Assembly: GCA_036524115.1 (NCBI GenBank)
Contig: DATDCY010000054.1
Location: 1-11,930, forward strand
Direction of reading: 5' to 3'
Origin: a bacterium
Lineage (GTDB): Bacteria; JAUVQV01; DATDCY01
DNA: 11,930 nucleotides
The translations under genes were made by a program, and so were the position numbers. The number at the start of each line of letters is the position of its first letter. Position 1 is the stretch's first letter. Under the pieces are notes generated by a model. The model saw nothing but the letters and a program-made list of their open reading frames with translations. It ran no database searches and had not been told where the DNA came from. Shown piece after piece: positions 1-8,364 of this stretch.

Positions 1-1788
1 GGCGCGGCGGCCGCGCTCTTCTGGACCGCCGCCGCGCGCCTCGCGCTCGCGCCGCCGCCCTCCGGCGCGGTCACGGTGCCCCTCGGGCGCTGGCTCGAGG
101 CCGGCGGCATCGACGTGACCTTCGCGCTGCGCCTCGACGCCCTCTCCGCCGCGATGGGTCTCGTCGTGACCGGCGTCGGCTTCCTGATCCATCTCTACGC
201 GGTGGCGCTGATGCGTGGCGAGGAGGGGCTGCGGCGCTTCTACGCCGCGATGAACCTCTTCGTCGCCGCGATGCTGCTGCTCGCGCTCGCCGACGACTAC
301 CTCGTGCTCTACCTCGGCTGGGAGGGCGTCGGCCTGTGCAGCTACCTGCTGATCGGCTTCTGGCACCGCGATCCCGCCAATGGCCGGGCGGCGCGCAAGG
401 CCTTCGTCGTGACGCGCGCCGGCGACGCGGCCCTCCTGCTCGGGCTGCTCCTGATCTTCTCGCGCCTCGGGACGCTGCGCATCGACGAGGTCGCGGCACG
501 CGCGGGCGCGGCCTGGCAGCCGGGGTCCGCGGTCGCGATCGCCGCCGCCGCGCTGCTGCTCGCCGGCGCCCTCGGCAAGTCCGCGCAGCTGCCGCTGCAG
601 ACCTGGCTGCCGGACGCGATGGCCGGGCCAGTGCCCGTCAGCGCGCTGATCCACGCCGCGACGATGGTGACGGCCGGCGTCTACCTCGTCGCGCGCAGCC
701 GCGCCCTGTTCGCGCTCGCCCCCGCGGTCCTGCACGCCGCGGCGGCGATCGGCGCGGCGACGCTGCTGCTCGCCGCCTGCAGCGCCCTCGTCCAGCGCGA
801 CGTCAAACGCGCGCTGGCGTACTCGACGATGAGCCAGATCGGCTACCTCTACCTCGCGCTCGGCGTCGGCGCCCCGGCGGCCGCGATCTTCCACCTCGTC
901 ACGCACGCCTTCTTCAAGGCGCTGCTCTTCCTCGGAGCCGGCGTCGCGATCGTCGCCGCGGGCGGGACGCACGACCTGGCGGCGATGGGGGGGCTGCGCC
1001 GGCGGCTGCCGCTGGTCTTCTGGTGCTTCGGCGCCGGCACGGCATCGCTGGCGGCGCTGCCGTTCGTGACCGCGGGATTCTGGAGCAAGGAGGGTATCCT
1101 CGCCGCCGCGTGGTCGTCGCCCTGGGCCGGCGGATGGCTCTGGGCGGCTGGCGTCGCCGGCGCGCTGCTGACCGCGCTCTACGCGTTCCGCATCCTCGCG
1201 CTGGTCTTCTTCGGGGAGCCGCGCGCCGCGTTCAACGGGGCGGACGCGCAGTCTGTCGCCACGGGACCGGCGATGACCATCCCGCTGGTCGTGCTGGCGC
1301 TGGCCTCGATCGGGGGCGCCCTGCTCGCGCTCCCCCCGCCGGGCGCAACCGGTTCGGCGTTCGTCACCTTCCTCGCGCCGGTCCTGGGAGGGGAATCGGG
1401 AGGGGCCGCGGAGGTCTCGCCCCTGCTGCGCCCGGTCGCGGTGCTCGCCTCGCTCGGCGGTGCCTGGCTCGCGTACCTGTTCTTCCGCCCCGGGCGCGCC
1501 GGCGCGGCAACGACGGGGGCCCCGGCCGCCGCCGGGCCGCTCCACCGCCTCCTGGTGGCCGGCTGGGGCTTCGACTGGCTCTACGAGCGTCTCTTCGTGC
1601 GGCCGCTGCTGTGGGCGGCGGACGCCGGGCGGGACGACCCCGCCGACCTGCCCTTCCGCGGGCTCGCCTGGTACGTCCTGCTCGCCGACGGCATGCTCTC
1701 GCGCGCGCAGTCGGGCCGGATGCGCTGGTACGCCGCCGGCATCGCGCTCGGCGCGGCGGCCGCTCTGGCGCTGGTGCTGCTGGCATGA
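1..1788 (+). CDS. nuoL: NADH-quinone oxidoreductase subunit L (NuoL), 5' end cut by window
   Basis: This is the distal antiporter-like, proton-pumping membrane subunit of respiratory complex I. The frame is open from base 1, so the true start lies to the left; 595 residues are visible, and by comparison with the family roughly 30-60 N-terminal residues are missing. An internal ATG at 76 is not the start. Charged residues of the proton channel are present: the TM5 glutamate in GWEGVG (codon 322), the lysine in LGKSAQLPLQ (codon 577), the ALIHAATMV histidine segment, the lysine in DVKRALAYSTMSQIGY (codon 805) and HAFFKALLF (codon 916), then GFWSKEGIL. One small deviation is GPVPVSALIHA where GPTPVSALIHA is usual. 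The C-terminus has the expected lateral-helix region and a last membrane helix after SGRMRWYA. Its stop overlaps the nuoM start (ATGA). Identity is very secure. Confidence 0.97.
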   Translation, partial: GAAAALFWTAAARLALAPPPSGAVTVPLGRWLEAGGIDVTFALRLDALSAAMGLVVTGVGFLIHLYAVALMRGEEGLRRFYAAMNLFVAAMLLLALADDYLVLYLGWEGVGLCSYLLIGFWHRDPANGRAARKAFVVTRAGDAALLLGLLLIFSRLGTLRIDEVAARAGAAWQPGSAVAIAAAALLLAGALGKSAQLPLQTWLPDAMAGPVPVSALIHAATMVTAGVYLVARSRALFALAPAVLHAAAAIGAATLLLAACSALVQRDVKRALAYSTMSQIGYLYLALGVGAPAAAIFHLVTHAFFKALLFLGAGVAIVAAGGTHDLAAMGGLRRRLPLVFWCFGAGTASLAALPFVTAGFWSKEGILAAAWSSPWAGGWLWAAGVAGALLTALYAFRILALVFFGEPRAAFNGADAQSVATGPAMTIPLVVLALASIGGALLALPPPGATGSAFVTFLAPVLGGESGGAAEVSPLLRPVAVLASLGGAWLAYLFFRPGRAGAATTGAPAAAGPLHRLLVAGWGFDWLYERLFVRPLLWAADAGRDDPADLPFRGLAWYVLLADGMLSRAQSGRMRWYAAGIALGAAAALALVLLA

Positions 1789-3311
1789 CGCTCGCGCTGC
1801 TGATCGTCGTGCCGCTCGCCGCCGGCATCCTTGCCCTCGTTCCGGGCGGCGGGCGGGAAACGCGCGCCCGCGTGCTTGCCCTCGCCGCGATGCTCTTCGA
1901 CCTCGGCGTGTCGGCCGCCATCTGGCTGCGCCACTTCTCCGGAGCGCGACCGCCGGACGCGGGGTGGCTGGAGGAGTTCGACGTCCCCTGGATTCCCGCC
2001 TGGGATGCGCGGCTGCACCTGGCCCTCGACGGCGCGAGCCTCGCGCTCGTGGCGCTGACCGCCCTGCTCGGCGTGGCGGCCGTGCTCGCCTCGTGGCGCG
2101 AGGTCCGGCGCCTGGTGCCGGGTTTTCACGCCTGCCTCCTCTGGGCGCTCGGCGGCATCACGGCCGTGTTCCTGGCGCGGGACCTGCTCCTCTTCGTCCT
2201 CGCCTGGGAGCTGATGCTGGTGCCCGTCTACCTGCTGATCGCGCTCTGGGGCCATGAGGGACGAGCGCGGGCCGCCGTCCGCTTCCTGCTCTTCACGCAA
2301 GCCGGCGGCCTGCTGCTGCTCGCGGCGGTCCTGGGCCTCGCCCTCGCCCACGAGCGCGCCACCGGCATGCTCACCTTCGACGCGGAGCGACTGGCGGCAA
2401 CGCCGCTGGCCCCGGGCCTCGCGCTGGTGTTGCTGATCGGCTTTCTCGCCGCCTTCCTCGTGAAGCTCCCTGCGATCCCGCTGCACACGTGGCTGCCCGA
2501 GGCGCACACCCAGGCGCCGACCGCCGGGAGCATCGTCCTCGCCGGCTTGCTGCTCAAGACCGGCGCCTACGGACTGCTGCGGTTCGCCATCCCCCTCTTT
2601 CCCGGCGCCGCGGCCGCGGTCGCGCCGGCGCTCATGGCCGCGGCGGTCGCCGGCATCTTCTACGGGTCGGTGCTCGCCATCGGGCAGAGGGACCTCAAGC
2701 GCTTCATCGCCTACACGAGCGTGAGCCACATGGGCTTCGTGCTCCTCGGGCTCTTCGCCGGGAACGACCTCGCGCGCCAGGGGGCGCTCGTCCAGATGGT
2801 CTGCCACGGGCTCGGCACCGGCGGCCTCTTCCTCGTCGCGGGGGCGCTCCAGGAGCGGCTCGGCTCGCGCTCCTTCGAGCGGCTCGGCGGCCTCTGGGAC
2901 GAGGCGCCGCGGCTCGGCGGCGCCACCCTCCTGCTCGCCCTGGCGGCGCTCGGGCTGCCGGGCCTCGGCACTTTTCTCGGCGAGTTCCTCGTGCTGCTGG
3001 GCACGGCGCGCTCGAGCCTGCCGGCGGCCGCCGCCGGCGCCGCCGGGCTCGTGCTCTCCGCGGTCGCCTCCCTGGTGCTCGTCCAGCGCGCGCTCTTCGG
3101 CCCGGCGCCGGAGCGGCCCCGCGTCGCCGACCTTGGCGCGCGCGAGGCCGCCACGCTCGCCGTGATGTGCGGGCTGCTGCTCGGCATCGGCCTCCATCCC
3201 GGGCCGCTCCTCGATGCCGCGCGGCACGGCCTGGCGACGATCGCCGCGCCGGGGAGCGCGCCGCAGCCCGAGCCTGCGCCGCAGCCGCCGGCGCCTGAGG
3301 GGACGCCATGA
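1785..3311 (+). CDS. nuoM: NADH-quinone oxidoreductase subunit M (NuoM)
   Basis: This is the middle antiporter-like subunit of complex I, with 508 residues and about 14 membrane helices, the usual length for the family. The start is the ATG at 1785 that overlaps the nuoL stop in ATGA; the same frame stays open far upstream inside nuoL, but that part is a shadow. Proton-pathway residues are in place: Glu142 in LAWELMLVPVYLLIALWG, Lys227 in FLVKLPAIPLHTWLPEAH, and Lys258 in LLLKTGAYGLLRF. The pair is 31 residues apart, as in E. coli (Lys234/Lys265). QRDLKRFIAYTSVSHMGF follows. The last 20 or so residues form a Pro/Ala/Glu/Gln-rich tail that looks unstructured and is not a usual feature of the family. 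The stop overlaps the nuoN start (ATGA), which implies translational coupling. Confidence 0.97.
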   Translation: MTLALLIVVPLAAGILALVPGGGRETRARVLALAAMLFDLGVSAAIWLRHFSGARPPDAGWLEEFDVPWIPAWDARLHLALDGASLALVALTALLGVAAVLASWREVRRLVPGFHACLLWALGGITAVFLARDLLLFVLAWELMLVPVYLLIALWGHEGRARAAVRFLLFTQAGGLLLLAAVLGLALAHERATGMLTFDAERLAATPLAPGLALVLLIGFLAAFLVKLPAIPLHTWLPEAHTQAPTAGSIVLAGLLLKTGAYGLLRFAIPLFPGAAAAVAPALMAAAVAGIFYGSVLAIGQRDLKRFIAYTSVSHMGFVLLGLFAGNDLARQGALVQMVCHGLGTGGLFLVAGALQERLGSRSFERLGGLWDEAPRLGGATLLLALAALGLPGLGTFLGEFLVLLGTARSSLPAAAAGAAGLVLSAVASLVLVQRALFGPAPERPRVADLGAREAATLAVMCGLLLGIGLHPGPLLDAARHGLATIAAPGSAPQPEPAPQPPAPEGTP

Positions 3312-4735
3312 GCCGCGCCGACCTCGCCGCACTGCTGCCGCTGCTCATCACGGCGCTGGCCCCGGTCGCCCTGCTGGTCGTCATCGCCGCGGCCCGCAGC
3401 CACGGGGTGGCGCTGGCCCTGACCGTCTTCGCCGTCGGCGAGGCGCTCGCCGCGATCCCCGGGGCGCTGGCGGCGGCGCCGCGGCGCGTGGGGCCGCTGC
3501 TCGTGGTGGACGGCATCGCCCTCTTCGCGGCCGGATTGGTCCTCGCGGCCACGCTGGCCGTGGCGCTCCTCGCGCAGCGACAGCTGCGGCGCGAGGAGCG
3601 GCCGGAGGAATTCTACCTGCTCCTGCTGCTCGCCGCAGCAGGCGCCCAGGTGCTCGCGGCCGCGGCGCACGTGGCCTCGCTCGTGCTGGGCCTGGAACTG
3701 CTCAGCACGGCCCTCTACCCGCTCATCGCCTACCGCCGCCCAGGCCCCCGAGGCGTGGAGGCAGGGCTGAAGTACCTGGTACTCGCGGTGGTGGCCATCG
3801 CGACGCTGCTCTTCGGCGCGGCCCTGCTGTACTTCGAGTGGGGGACCCTCCAGCTCGCGGCCCTCGCCGCGGCGTTCGCTCGCGGCCCCGTGCCGCCGCT
3901 GGCGACCGCCGGGCTGGCCCTCATCGTGGTCGGCGCCGGCTTCAAGCTCTCGCTCGTGCCGATGCACCTCTGGGCGCCCGATGTCTTCGCCGCAGCCCCC
4001 GAGCCGGTCTCCGCCTTCATCGCGACGGCCTCGAAGGGCGCCGTGGCCGTGCTGCTCCTGCGCCTCGCGGCGCCCGACGGCGCGATGACGCCGCCGCCGG
4101 TCGCCGCCCTGCTCGCGACGCTCGCCGTGCTCTCGATGCTCGGCGGGAACCTCGTCGCGCTCCGCCAGCGCGATCCGCGGCGCATGCTCGCCGGCTCGTC
4201 GATCGCGCACATGGGCTACCTGCTCGTGGCGGTGCTGGCCGCCGGTCCCCGCCGCGTCGAGGCCGCGGCGTTCTACCTCGTCGCGTACGCCGCGGCGACG
4301 CTGGCGGCCTTCGGCGCCCTCGCGCTGCTTCGCCGCCGCGCGGACGGACGCGCCGCTGGGACCGAGCTGGAGGGCCTTGCGCGGCGGCGGCCGTTCCTCG
4401 CGTCCGTCCTCGCCATCGCGCTGCTGTCGCTGGCGGGCCTGCCGCTGACCGGGGGCTTCATCGGGAAGGTCTACCTCATCGGCGCCGGCGTCGAGGCCGG
4501 CCTGAGCGCGCCGGTCGCCGCGCTCATCGCCGGCAGCGTCCTCGGCCTGTTCTACTACGTGCGGCCGATCGTGGCGATGCTCGCCGCGCCGGAGGCTCAA
4601 GTGCGCCACACCTCTGCCGCACCCCCGCACGGCTACGCGGTGCTCGCGGCACTCGCCGCCGTACTCCTCTGGCTCGGGACGGCCCCGGCGCCGCTGCAGG
4701 GCCTGCTCCGCGCGCTCGGGCCGGCGGGCTTCTGA
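3308..4735 (+). CDS. nuoN: NADH-quinone oxidoreductase subunit N (NuoN)
   Basis: This is the third antiporter-like subunit of complex I, nearest the quinone-binding arm, with 475 residues. The start ATG overlaps the nuoM stop (ATGA). Diagnostic segments are LGLELLSTALYPLIA with Glu130, GAGFKLSLVPMHLWAPD with Lys213, ASKGAVAVLLLRL with Lys243, and GLPLTGGFIGKVYLIG with Lys387. These correspond to E. coli Glu133, Lys217, Lys247 and Lys395, with the 30-residue Lys spacing conserved. The segment RDPRRMLAGSSIAHMGY carries Arg-Arg and Gly where most NuoN proteins read something like N-L-K-R-x-L-A-Y-S; this looks like a tolerated conservative change. As is usual, nuoN closes the L-M-N run, but here a Rieske gene follows within 30 bases rather than an operon end. 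Confidence 0.96.
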   Translation: MSRADLAALLPLLITALAPVALLVVIAAARSHGVALALTVFAVGEALAAIPGALAAAPRRVGPLLVVDGIALFAAGLVLAATLAVALLAQRQLRREERPEEFYLLLLLAAAGAQVLAAAAHVASLVLGLELLSTALYPLIAYRRPGPRGVEAGLKYLVLAVVAIATLLFGAALLYFEWGTLQLAALAAAFARGPVPPLATAGLALIVVGAGFKLSLVPMHLWAPDVFAAAPEPVSAFIATASKGAVAVLLLRLAAPDGAMTPPPVAALLATLAVLSMLGGNLVALRQRDPRRMLAGSSIAHMGYLLVAVLAAGPRRVEAAAFYLVAYAAATLAAFGALALLRRRADGRAAGTELEGLARRRPFLASVLAIALLSLAGLPLTGGFIGKVYLIGAGVEAGLSAPVAALIAGSVLGLFYYVRPIVAMLAAPEAQVRHTSAAPPHGYAVLAALAAVLLWLGTAPAPLQGLLRALGPAGF

Positions 4736-4754
4736 GCGCGCCATGGCCTATATT

Positions 4755-4761
4755 GGGGGTG
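4755..4761 (+). promoter_or_regulatory. Ribosome binding site deciding the Rieske start
   Basis: GGGGGTG lies 2 bases before the ATG at 4764 and downstream of the alternative in-frame ATG at 4743, which is preceded only by GAGCGCGCC. The spacing is short but this is the only purine-rich run near either start, so it favours 4764. Confidence 0.4.
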
Positions 4762-4763
4762 CG

Positions 4764-5282
4764 ATGCCCGATCCGGACCTCGACTTCGCCTCGCGCAGGC
4801 GCGCCTTCCTCCGCACGACGGTCGGCGCGCTCTCCGCGGCGGCCGCGGCCACGCTCGGCCTGCCCATCGTGCGCGCGCTCTTCGTCGCGCCGCCGGCGAG
4901 CGGCGTCGCGTGGTCGCGCGTCGGCCCGGTCGACGCGCTCGGGGCGGGATCACCGCTCGAGATGAAGTTCGAGACGCTCGGGGAGGACGCATTCCTCCGT
5001 ACCCCGGAGCTGCGTTCCGTCTGGGCGGTGCGCTCGGGCGCCGGGAACATCGAGGTCTACTCGCCCGTCTGCCCGCACCTCGGCTGCCACTATCTCTGGA
5101 ACCCCGGGAGCGGGCGCTTCGAATGCCCCTGCCACGCGAGCGTCTTCGCGCTCGACGGCCGGGTGCTCTCCGGCCCCGCGCCGCGGCCGCTGGACACCCT
5201 GGAGCACCGGGTGGACGCTGGCGTCCTCTACGTCCGCTGGACGCAGTTCCGCGCCGGCGTGGCGCGCAAGACGGCGGTCTAG
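4764..5282 (+). CDS. Rieske [2Fe-2S] protein of a cytochrome bc/b6f-type complex
   Basis: This is the high-potential iron-sulfur subunit that takes one electron from quinol at the Qo site and passes it to a c-type heme. The 172-residue product (from 4764) starts with a twin-arginine signal/anchor, S-R-R-R-A-F-L-R at residues 10-17, followed by an Ala-rich hydrophobic helix at about 19-40, so the folded cluster domain would be exported by Tat and stay tethered. Cluster motifs are CPHLGC (Cys103, His105, Cys108) and CPCHAS (Cys121, Cys123, His124): Cys103, His105, Cys121 and His124 bind the cluster and Cys108-Cys123 would form the disulfide. I chose ATG 4764 because GGGGGTG at 4755-4761 can serve as a ribosome site. 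The in-frame ATG at 4743 adds seven residues but has no visible Shine-Dalgarno. The gene lies between nuoN and its cytochrome b partner. Confidence 0.93.
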   Translation: MPDPDLDFASRRRAFLRTTVGALSAAAAATLGLPIVRALFVAPPASGVAWSRVGPVDALGAGSPLEMKFETLGEDAFLRTPELRSVWAVRSGAGNIEVYSPVCPHLGCHYLWNPGSGRFECPCHASVFALDGRVLSGPAPRPLDTLEHRVDAGVLYVRWTQFRAGVARKTAV

Positions 5283-5292
5283 GGTGGCGCAG

Positions 5293-6924
5293 ATGCTCGC
5301 GCGGGCGGCGGAATGGATCGGGGAGCGCTGGCCGGTGGCGGCGCTGCGCTCGCTCCTGCTGGACGAGCGCATCCCCGGCGGCGCCAGGTACGCGTACAGC
5401 ACCGGCGCGCTGGTCCTGGCCGTGTTCGGCGTCCAGGCGGCCACGGGGCTGGCGCAACTGCTGTTCTACGCGCCGACGGTGGACCACGCCTACGACAGCG
5501 TCTGCTTCCTGCGCACGCGCGTCGCCTTCGGCTGGCTGATCCACGGGCTGCACTTCTGGGGCGCGACCGCGATGGTCGCCCTCGTGCTCGCGCACCTGGC
5601 GACCGGCTTCCTCTGGGGCGCCTACAAGCGGCCACGCGAGCTGACGTGGCTCGCCGGCTGCGGGCTTCTCGCCGTCGTCCTCGGCTTCGCCTTCACGGGC
5701 GGCCCCCTGCAGTGGGACCAGAAGGGCTACTGGGCCGCGCAGGTGGGGACAAGCGTCGCGGGGAGCGTGCCGCTCGTGGGCGGCGTCCAGAAGCTGCTGC
5801 TGCGCGGCGGCGAATCGATGGGGCAACTCACGCTGACGCGCTTTTTCGCGCTGCACGTGCTCGTGCTCCCGGCGCTGCTGCTCGGGCTGGCCGCGGTCCA
5901 CGTCGTCGCGATGCGCCGCTTCGGGCTCTCCGGCCCCTGGGACGAGGGCCGCCGCGCGCCCGACGGCCCCTTCTGGCCCGACCAGGTCTTCAAGGACGCG
6001 GTCGCGATCTCGCTGGCGCTGCTGGCGCTCGTCGCGCTCGCGGCCCTCGCCCCTCCCGGCTATGCGGGGCCCGCCGACACGCTGGACGTCGCCTACGTGC
6101 CGAAGCCGGACTGGGAGTTTCTCTTCCTCTACCAGAGCCTGAAGTACTTCAGCGGGCCGCTCGAGCCGCTCGGCACCGTCGGCGTGCCCGCCGCCCTCGC
6201 GGCCCTGCTCCTGCTGCTCCCCTTCGTCGACCGCCGGCCCGAGCGCAATCCGCTGCGCCGCCCGCTCGCGCTGGCCGCGGGGGTGGCGCTCGCCGCGACG
6301 CTGACGGCCCTGAGCGTCGCGGGACACCGCAGCCCGGGCTTCGCCGGGACCGCGGCGGCCGACGCGGGCGCGGTCTGGCTCCCCGCCGCTGGCGCCGGGT
6401 CCTCCGCCACTGCGGCGGCTGGCGGCGCCGCACCAGGGCGGGCCGCCGCCATCATCGGCAACGCCGAGCGGGGCGCGCAGCTCTTCGCGGCGGACTGCGC
6501 GGGCTGCCACGGCCCGCGGGGCGCGCGCGGCGTATCGAACCCCGGGGCCGCCGACGGCACCGTCCCCACGCTCGCCCCCATCGACCCGGCACTGCGCGAC
6601 CCCGACCCCGCACGCTTCGCCGAGCACATCGACACCTTCATTCAGCACGGGTCGGTGCCGGAGGGCCGCGCGCCCGCGATCTCCATGCCGGCGTTCGGTG
6701 ATGCCAATGCGCTGACGCAGCCGGCGATCGCAAACCTCGAGGCCTACCTGCTCGGCCTCAACGGCGTGGACCGCGGCCGGATCGTCGAGCCGGGGATGGA
6801 GCCGCGCACGTTCCTGCTGCTCGTCGCCGCAGCCTACGCGCTGATCGCGCTCGTGGCCGGCGGCGCGCGCCAGAAGCTCGCGGATGCGGCCGCCGCCGGG
6901 CCGCAGGGAGGAGCGCGACCGTGA
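5293..6924 (+). CDS. Cytochrome b (b6 + subunit IV type) fused to a C-terminal cytochrome c domain
   Basis: This is the membrane core of a quinol:cytochrome c-type oxidoreductase, partner of the Rieske protein just upstream; 543 residues from ATG 5293. AGGGTGG at 5281-5287 is a well-spaced ribosome site; GTG 5284 is an alternative start three codons earlier. Four N-terminal helices carry the b-heme histidines His87/His101 (LHFWGAT, LAHLATG) and His188/His203. The 15-residue step in helix D is the b6f spacing, not the bc1 one. Helix A is strongly b6-like (VQAATG, then FYAPTV), but Ser36 stands where b6 has the heme-attaching Cys35. Three subunit-IV-like helices follow, with the Qo motif PDWE at 272-275 in place of PEWY. 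After the seventh helix comes an Ala/Gly-rich linker, a class I-type cytochrome c domain (CAGCH 402-406, likely axial Met465 in SMPAFG) and one last membrane helix. Seven helices put the c domain outside, next to Rieske, which is consistent. Confidence 0.93.
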   Translation: MLARAAEWIGERWPVAALRSLLLDERIPGGARYAYSTGALVLAVFGVQAATGLAQLLFYAPTVDHAYDSVCFLRTRVAFGWLIHGLHFWGATAMVALVLAHLATGFLWGAYKRPRELTWLAGCGLLAVVLGFAFTGGPLQWDQKGYWAAQVGTSVAGSVPLVGGVQKLLLRGGESMGQLTLTRFFALHVLVLPALLLGLAAVHVVAMRRFGLSGPWDEGRRAPDGPFWPDQVFKDAVAISLALLALVALAALAPPGYAGPADTLDVAYVPKPDWEFLFLYQSLKYFSGPLEPLGTVGVPAALAALLLLLPFVDRRPERNPLRRPLALAAGVALAATLTALSVAGHRSPGFAGTAAADAGAVWLPAAGAGSSATAAAGGAAPGRAAAIIGNAERGAQLFAADCAGCHGPRGARGVSNPGAADGTVPTLAPIDPALRDPDPARFAEHIDTFIQHGSVPEGRAPAISMPAFGDANALTQPAIANLEAYLLGLNGVDRGRIVEPGMEPRTFLLLVAAAYALIALVAGGARQKLADAAAAGPQGGARP

Positions 6925-8363
6925 CGACGCAGCCGGCCGACGCCTTCGTCTTCTTCGGGGCCACCGGGGACCTCGCGGCAAAGAAGATCCTCCCCGCGCT
7001 TCTCTCGCTCGTGCGCCGCGGGCGGCTGGCGGTCCCGATCGTCGGCGTGGCGAAGGAGGACTGGGACCGCGCACGGTTCCTCGGGCACGCCCGCGACGCC
7101 CTGGAGCGGCAGGGCGCGCTCGACGAGGCGGCGTTCCAGCGGCTCGCCTCGCTCGTTGGGTACATCGGCGGCGACTACCGCGACCGCGCGACGTTCGAGG
7201 CGCTGCGCGCGGCGCTCGGGGCGGCGCAGCGCCCGCTCTACTACCTGGCCATCCCGCCGTCCATGTTCGAGCCGGTGCTCGCCGGCCTCAGCGCGGCGGG
7301 CTGCACCGCCGGCGCGCGGGTCGTGGTCGAGAAGCCGTTCGGCCGCGACCTGGCCTCGGCGCGCGAGCTGGGCGCGCGCCTCGCGCCGATCTTCCCCGAG
7401 GCGGCCGTGTTCCGGATCGACCACTACCTCGGCAAGGAGCCGGTGCAGAACATCTTCTACACCCGCTTTGCCAACGCGATCTTCGAGCCGATCTGGAACC
7501 GCGACCACATCGCCGCCGTGCAGATCACGATGGCCGAGGAGTTCGGGGTCGAGGGCCGCGGCGCCTTCTACGAGGAGGCCGGGGCGGTCCGCGACGTGCT
7601 CCAGAACCACCTGCTGGCGATGGTCGCGCACCTGGCGATGGACCCGCCCAGCGGCTCCTCGGTCGAGGCGCTGCGCGACGAGGCGACCCGCCTGCTGCGG
7701 GCCGTGCGGCCGCTCGACCCGGCGGACGCCGTGCGCGGCCAGTTCCGGGGCTATCGCGAGGAGCGCGGCGTCGCCCCCGACTCGCGGGTCGAGACATTCG
7801 TCGCCGTGCGCCTGTTCATCGACTCGTGGCGCTGGGCCGGCGTGCCCTTCCTGATCCGTGCCGGCAAGCGCCTGCCCGTGACCTCGACGACGGTGACCGT
7901 CGATTTCAAGCGCCCGCCGCGCGAGACGTTCGGCGAGGCCGTGCCGGTCTCCTCGAACCACCTGCGGTTGCGCCTGAGCCCGGAGGTGCTCATCGCGCTC
8001 GGCGTGCGGGTCAAGGTCCCGAGCGAGCGCATGGAGGGCAAGGACGTCGAGCTGGTCGTGTGCCAGAACGAGGGCGACGCGCTGGCGCCGTACGAGCGGC
8101 TCATCGGGGACGCGCTCGCGGGGGACCAGACGCTGTTCGGCACCCAGGCGCGCGTGGAGGAGCAGTGGCGCATCGTCGAGCCGCTCCTGCGCGCCGGGAC
8201 GCCGCCGGCCCTCTACGAGCCGGGCAGCTGGGGACCGCCCGCGGCCGGCGCGCTCGTCCCCCCGGGGACCTCGTGGCACGACCCGCGGGCGAGCGAGCGC
8301 GAGCGCTGCGGACCGGACCGGGCGCAGGCCGGGGATGCCGGCCCTGGGGCGAACACTCCATAG
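6921..8363 (+). CDS. zwf: Glucose-6-phosphate 1-dehydrogenase
   Basis: This cytoplasmic enzyme oxidises glucose 6-phosphate to 6-phosphogluconolactone with NAD(P)+, the entry to the oxidative pentose phosphate and Entner-Doudoroff routes. The 480-residue product is near the usual 480-500. Visible motifs are the N-terminal dinucleotide loop FFGATGDLAAKK, VVEKPFGRDL, the signature RIDHYLGKE (165-173, with Asp167 and His168), and QNH with His230, the likely catalytic base; the His168-His230 distance of 62 equals that of the Leuconostoc enzyme (178/240). RAGKRLPVTSTTV follows. The start is GTG 6921, with GGGAGGAG at 6906-6913 and a GTGA overlap with the cytochrome b/c stop. The last 30 or so residues are a charged, Gly/Pro-rich tail. 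Being joined to respiratory genes, without pgl or gnd next to it, is unusual. Confidence 0.97.
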   Translation: MTTQPADAFVFFGATGDLAAKKILPALLSLVRRGRLAVPIVGVAKEDWDRARFLGHARDALERQGALDEAAFQRLASLVGYIGGDYRDRATFEALRAALGAAQRPLYYLAIPPSMFEPVLAGLSAAGCTAGARVVVEKPFGRDLASARELGARLAPIFPEAAVFRIDHYLGKEPVQNIFYTRFANAIFEPIWNRDHIAAVQITMAEEFGVEGRGAFYEEAGAVRDVLQNHLLAMVAHLAMDPPSGSSVEALRDEATRLLRAVRPLDPADAVRGQFRGYREERGVAPDSRVETFVAVRLFIDSWRWAGVPFLIRAGKRLPVTSTTVTVDFKRPPRETFGEAVPVSSNHLRLRLSPEVLIALGVRVKVPSERMEGKDVELVVCQNEGDALAPYERLIGDALAGDQTLFGTQARVEEQWRIVEPLLRAGTPPALYEPGSWGPPAAGALVPPGTSWHDPRASERERCGPDRAQAGDAGPGANTP

Positions 8364-8364
8364 C

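Noticed and set aside
336-1784. Upstream extension of the nuoM frame by more than 480 codons
   Set aside because: The extension lies fully inside nuoL in another frame and is Arg-rich noise; NuoM starts at the ATGA overlap.
1581-3332. Long minus-strand open frame opposite nuoL/nuoM, and similar ones at 2711-4744, 4633-7074, 6834-8279 and 9396-11153
   Set aside because: All are opposite well-identified genes, are extremely rich in Arg, Gly, Ala, Glu and Gln without domains or motifs, and are the expected by-product of GC-rich third codon positions.
4743-4763. Earlier ATG 4743 for the Rieske protein
   Set aside because: It has no Shine-Dalgarno and the purine run lies downstream of it; 4764 is favoured, although 4743 cannot be fully excluded.
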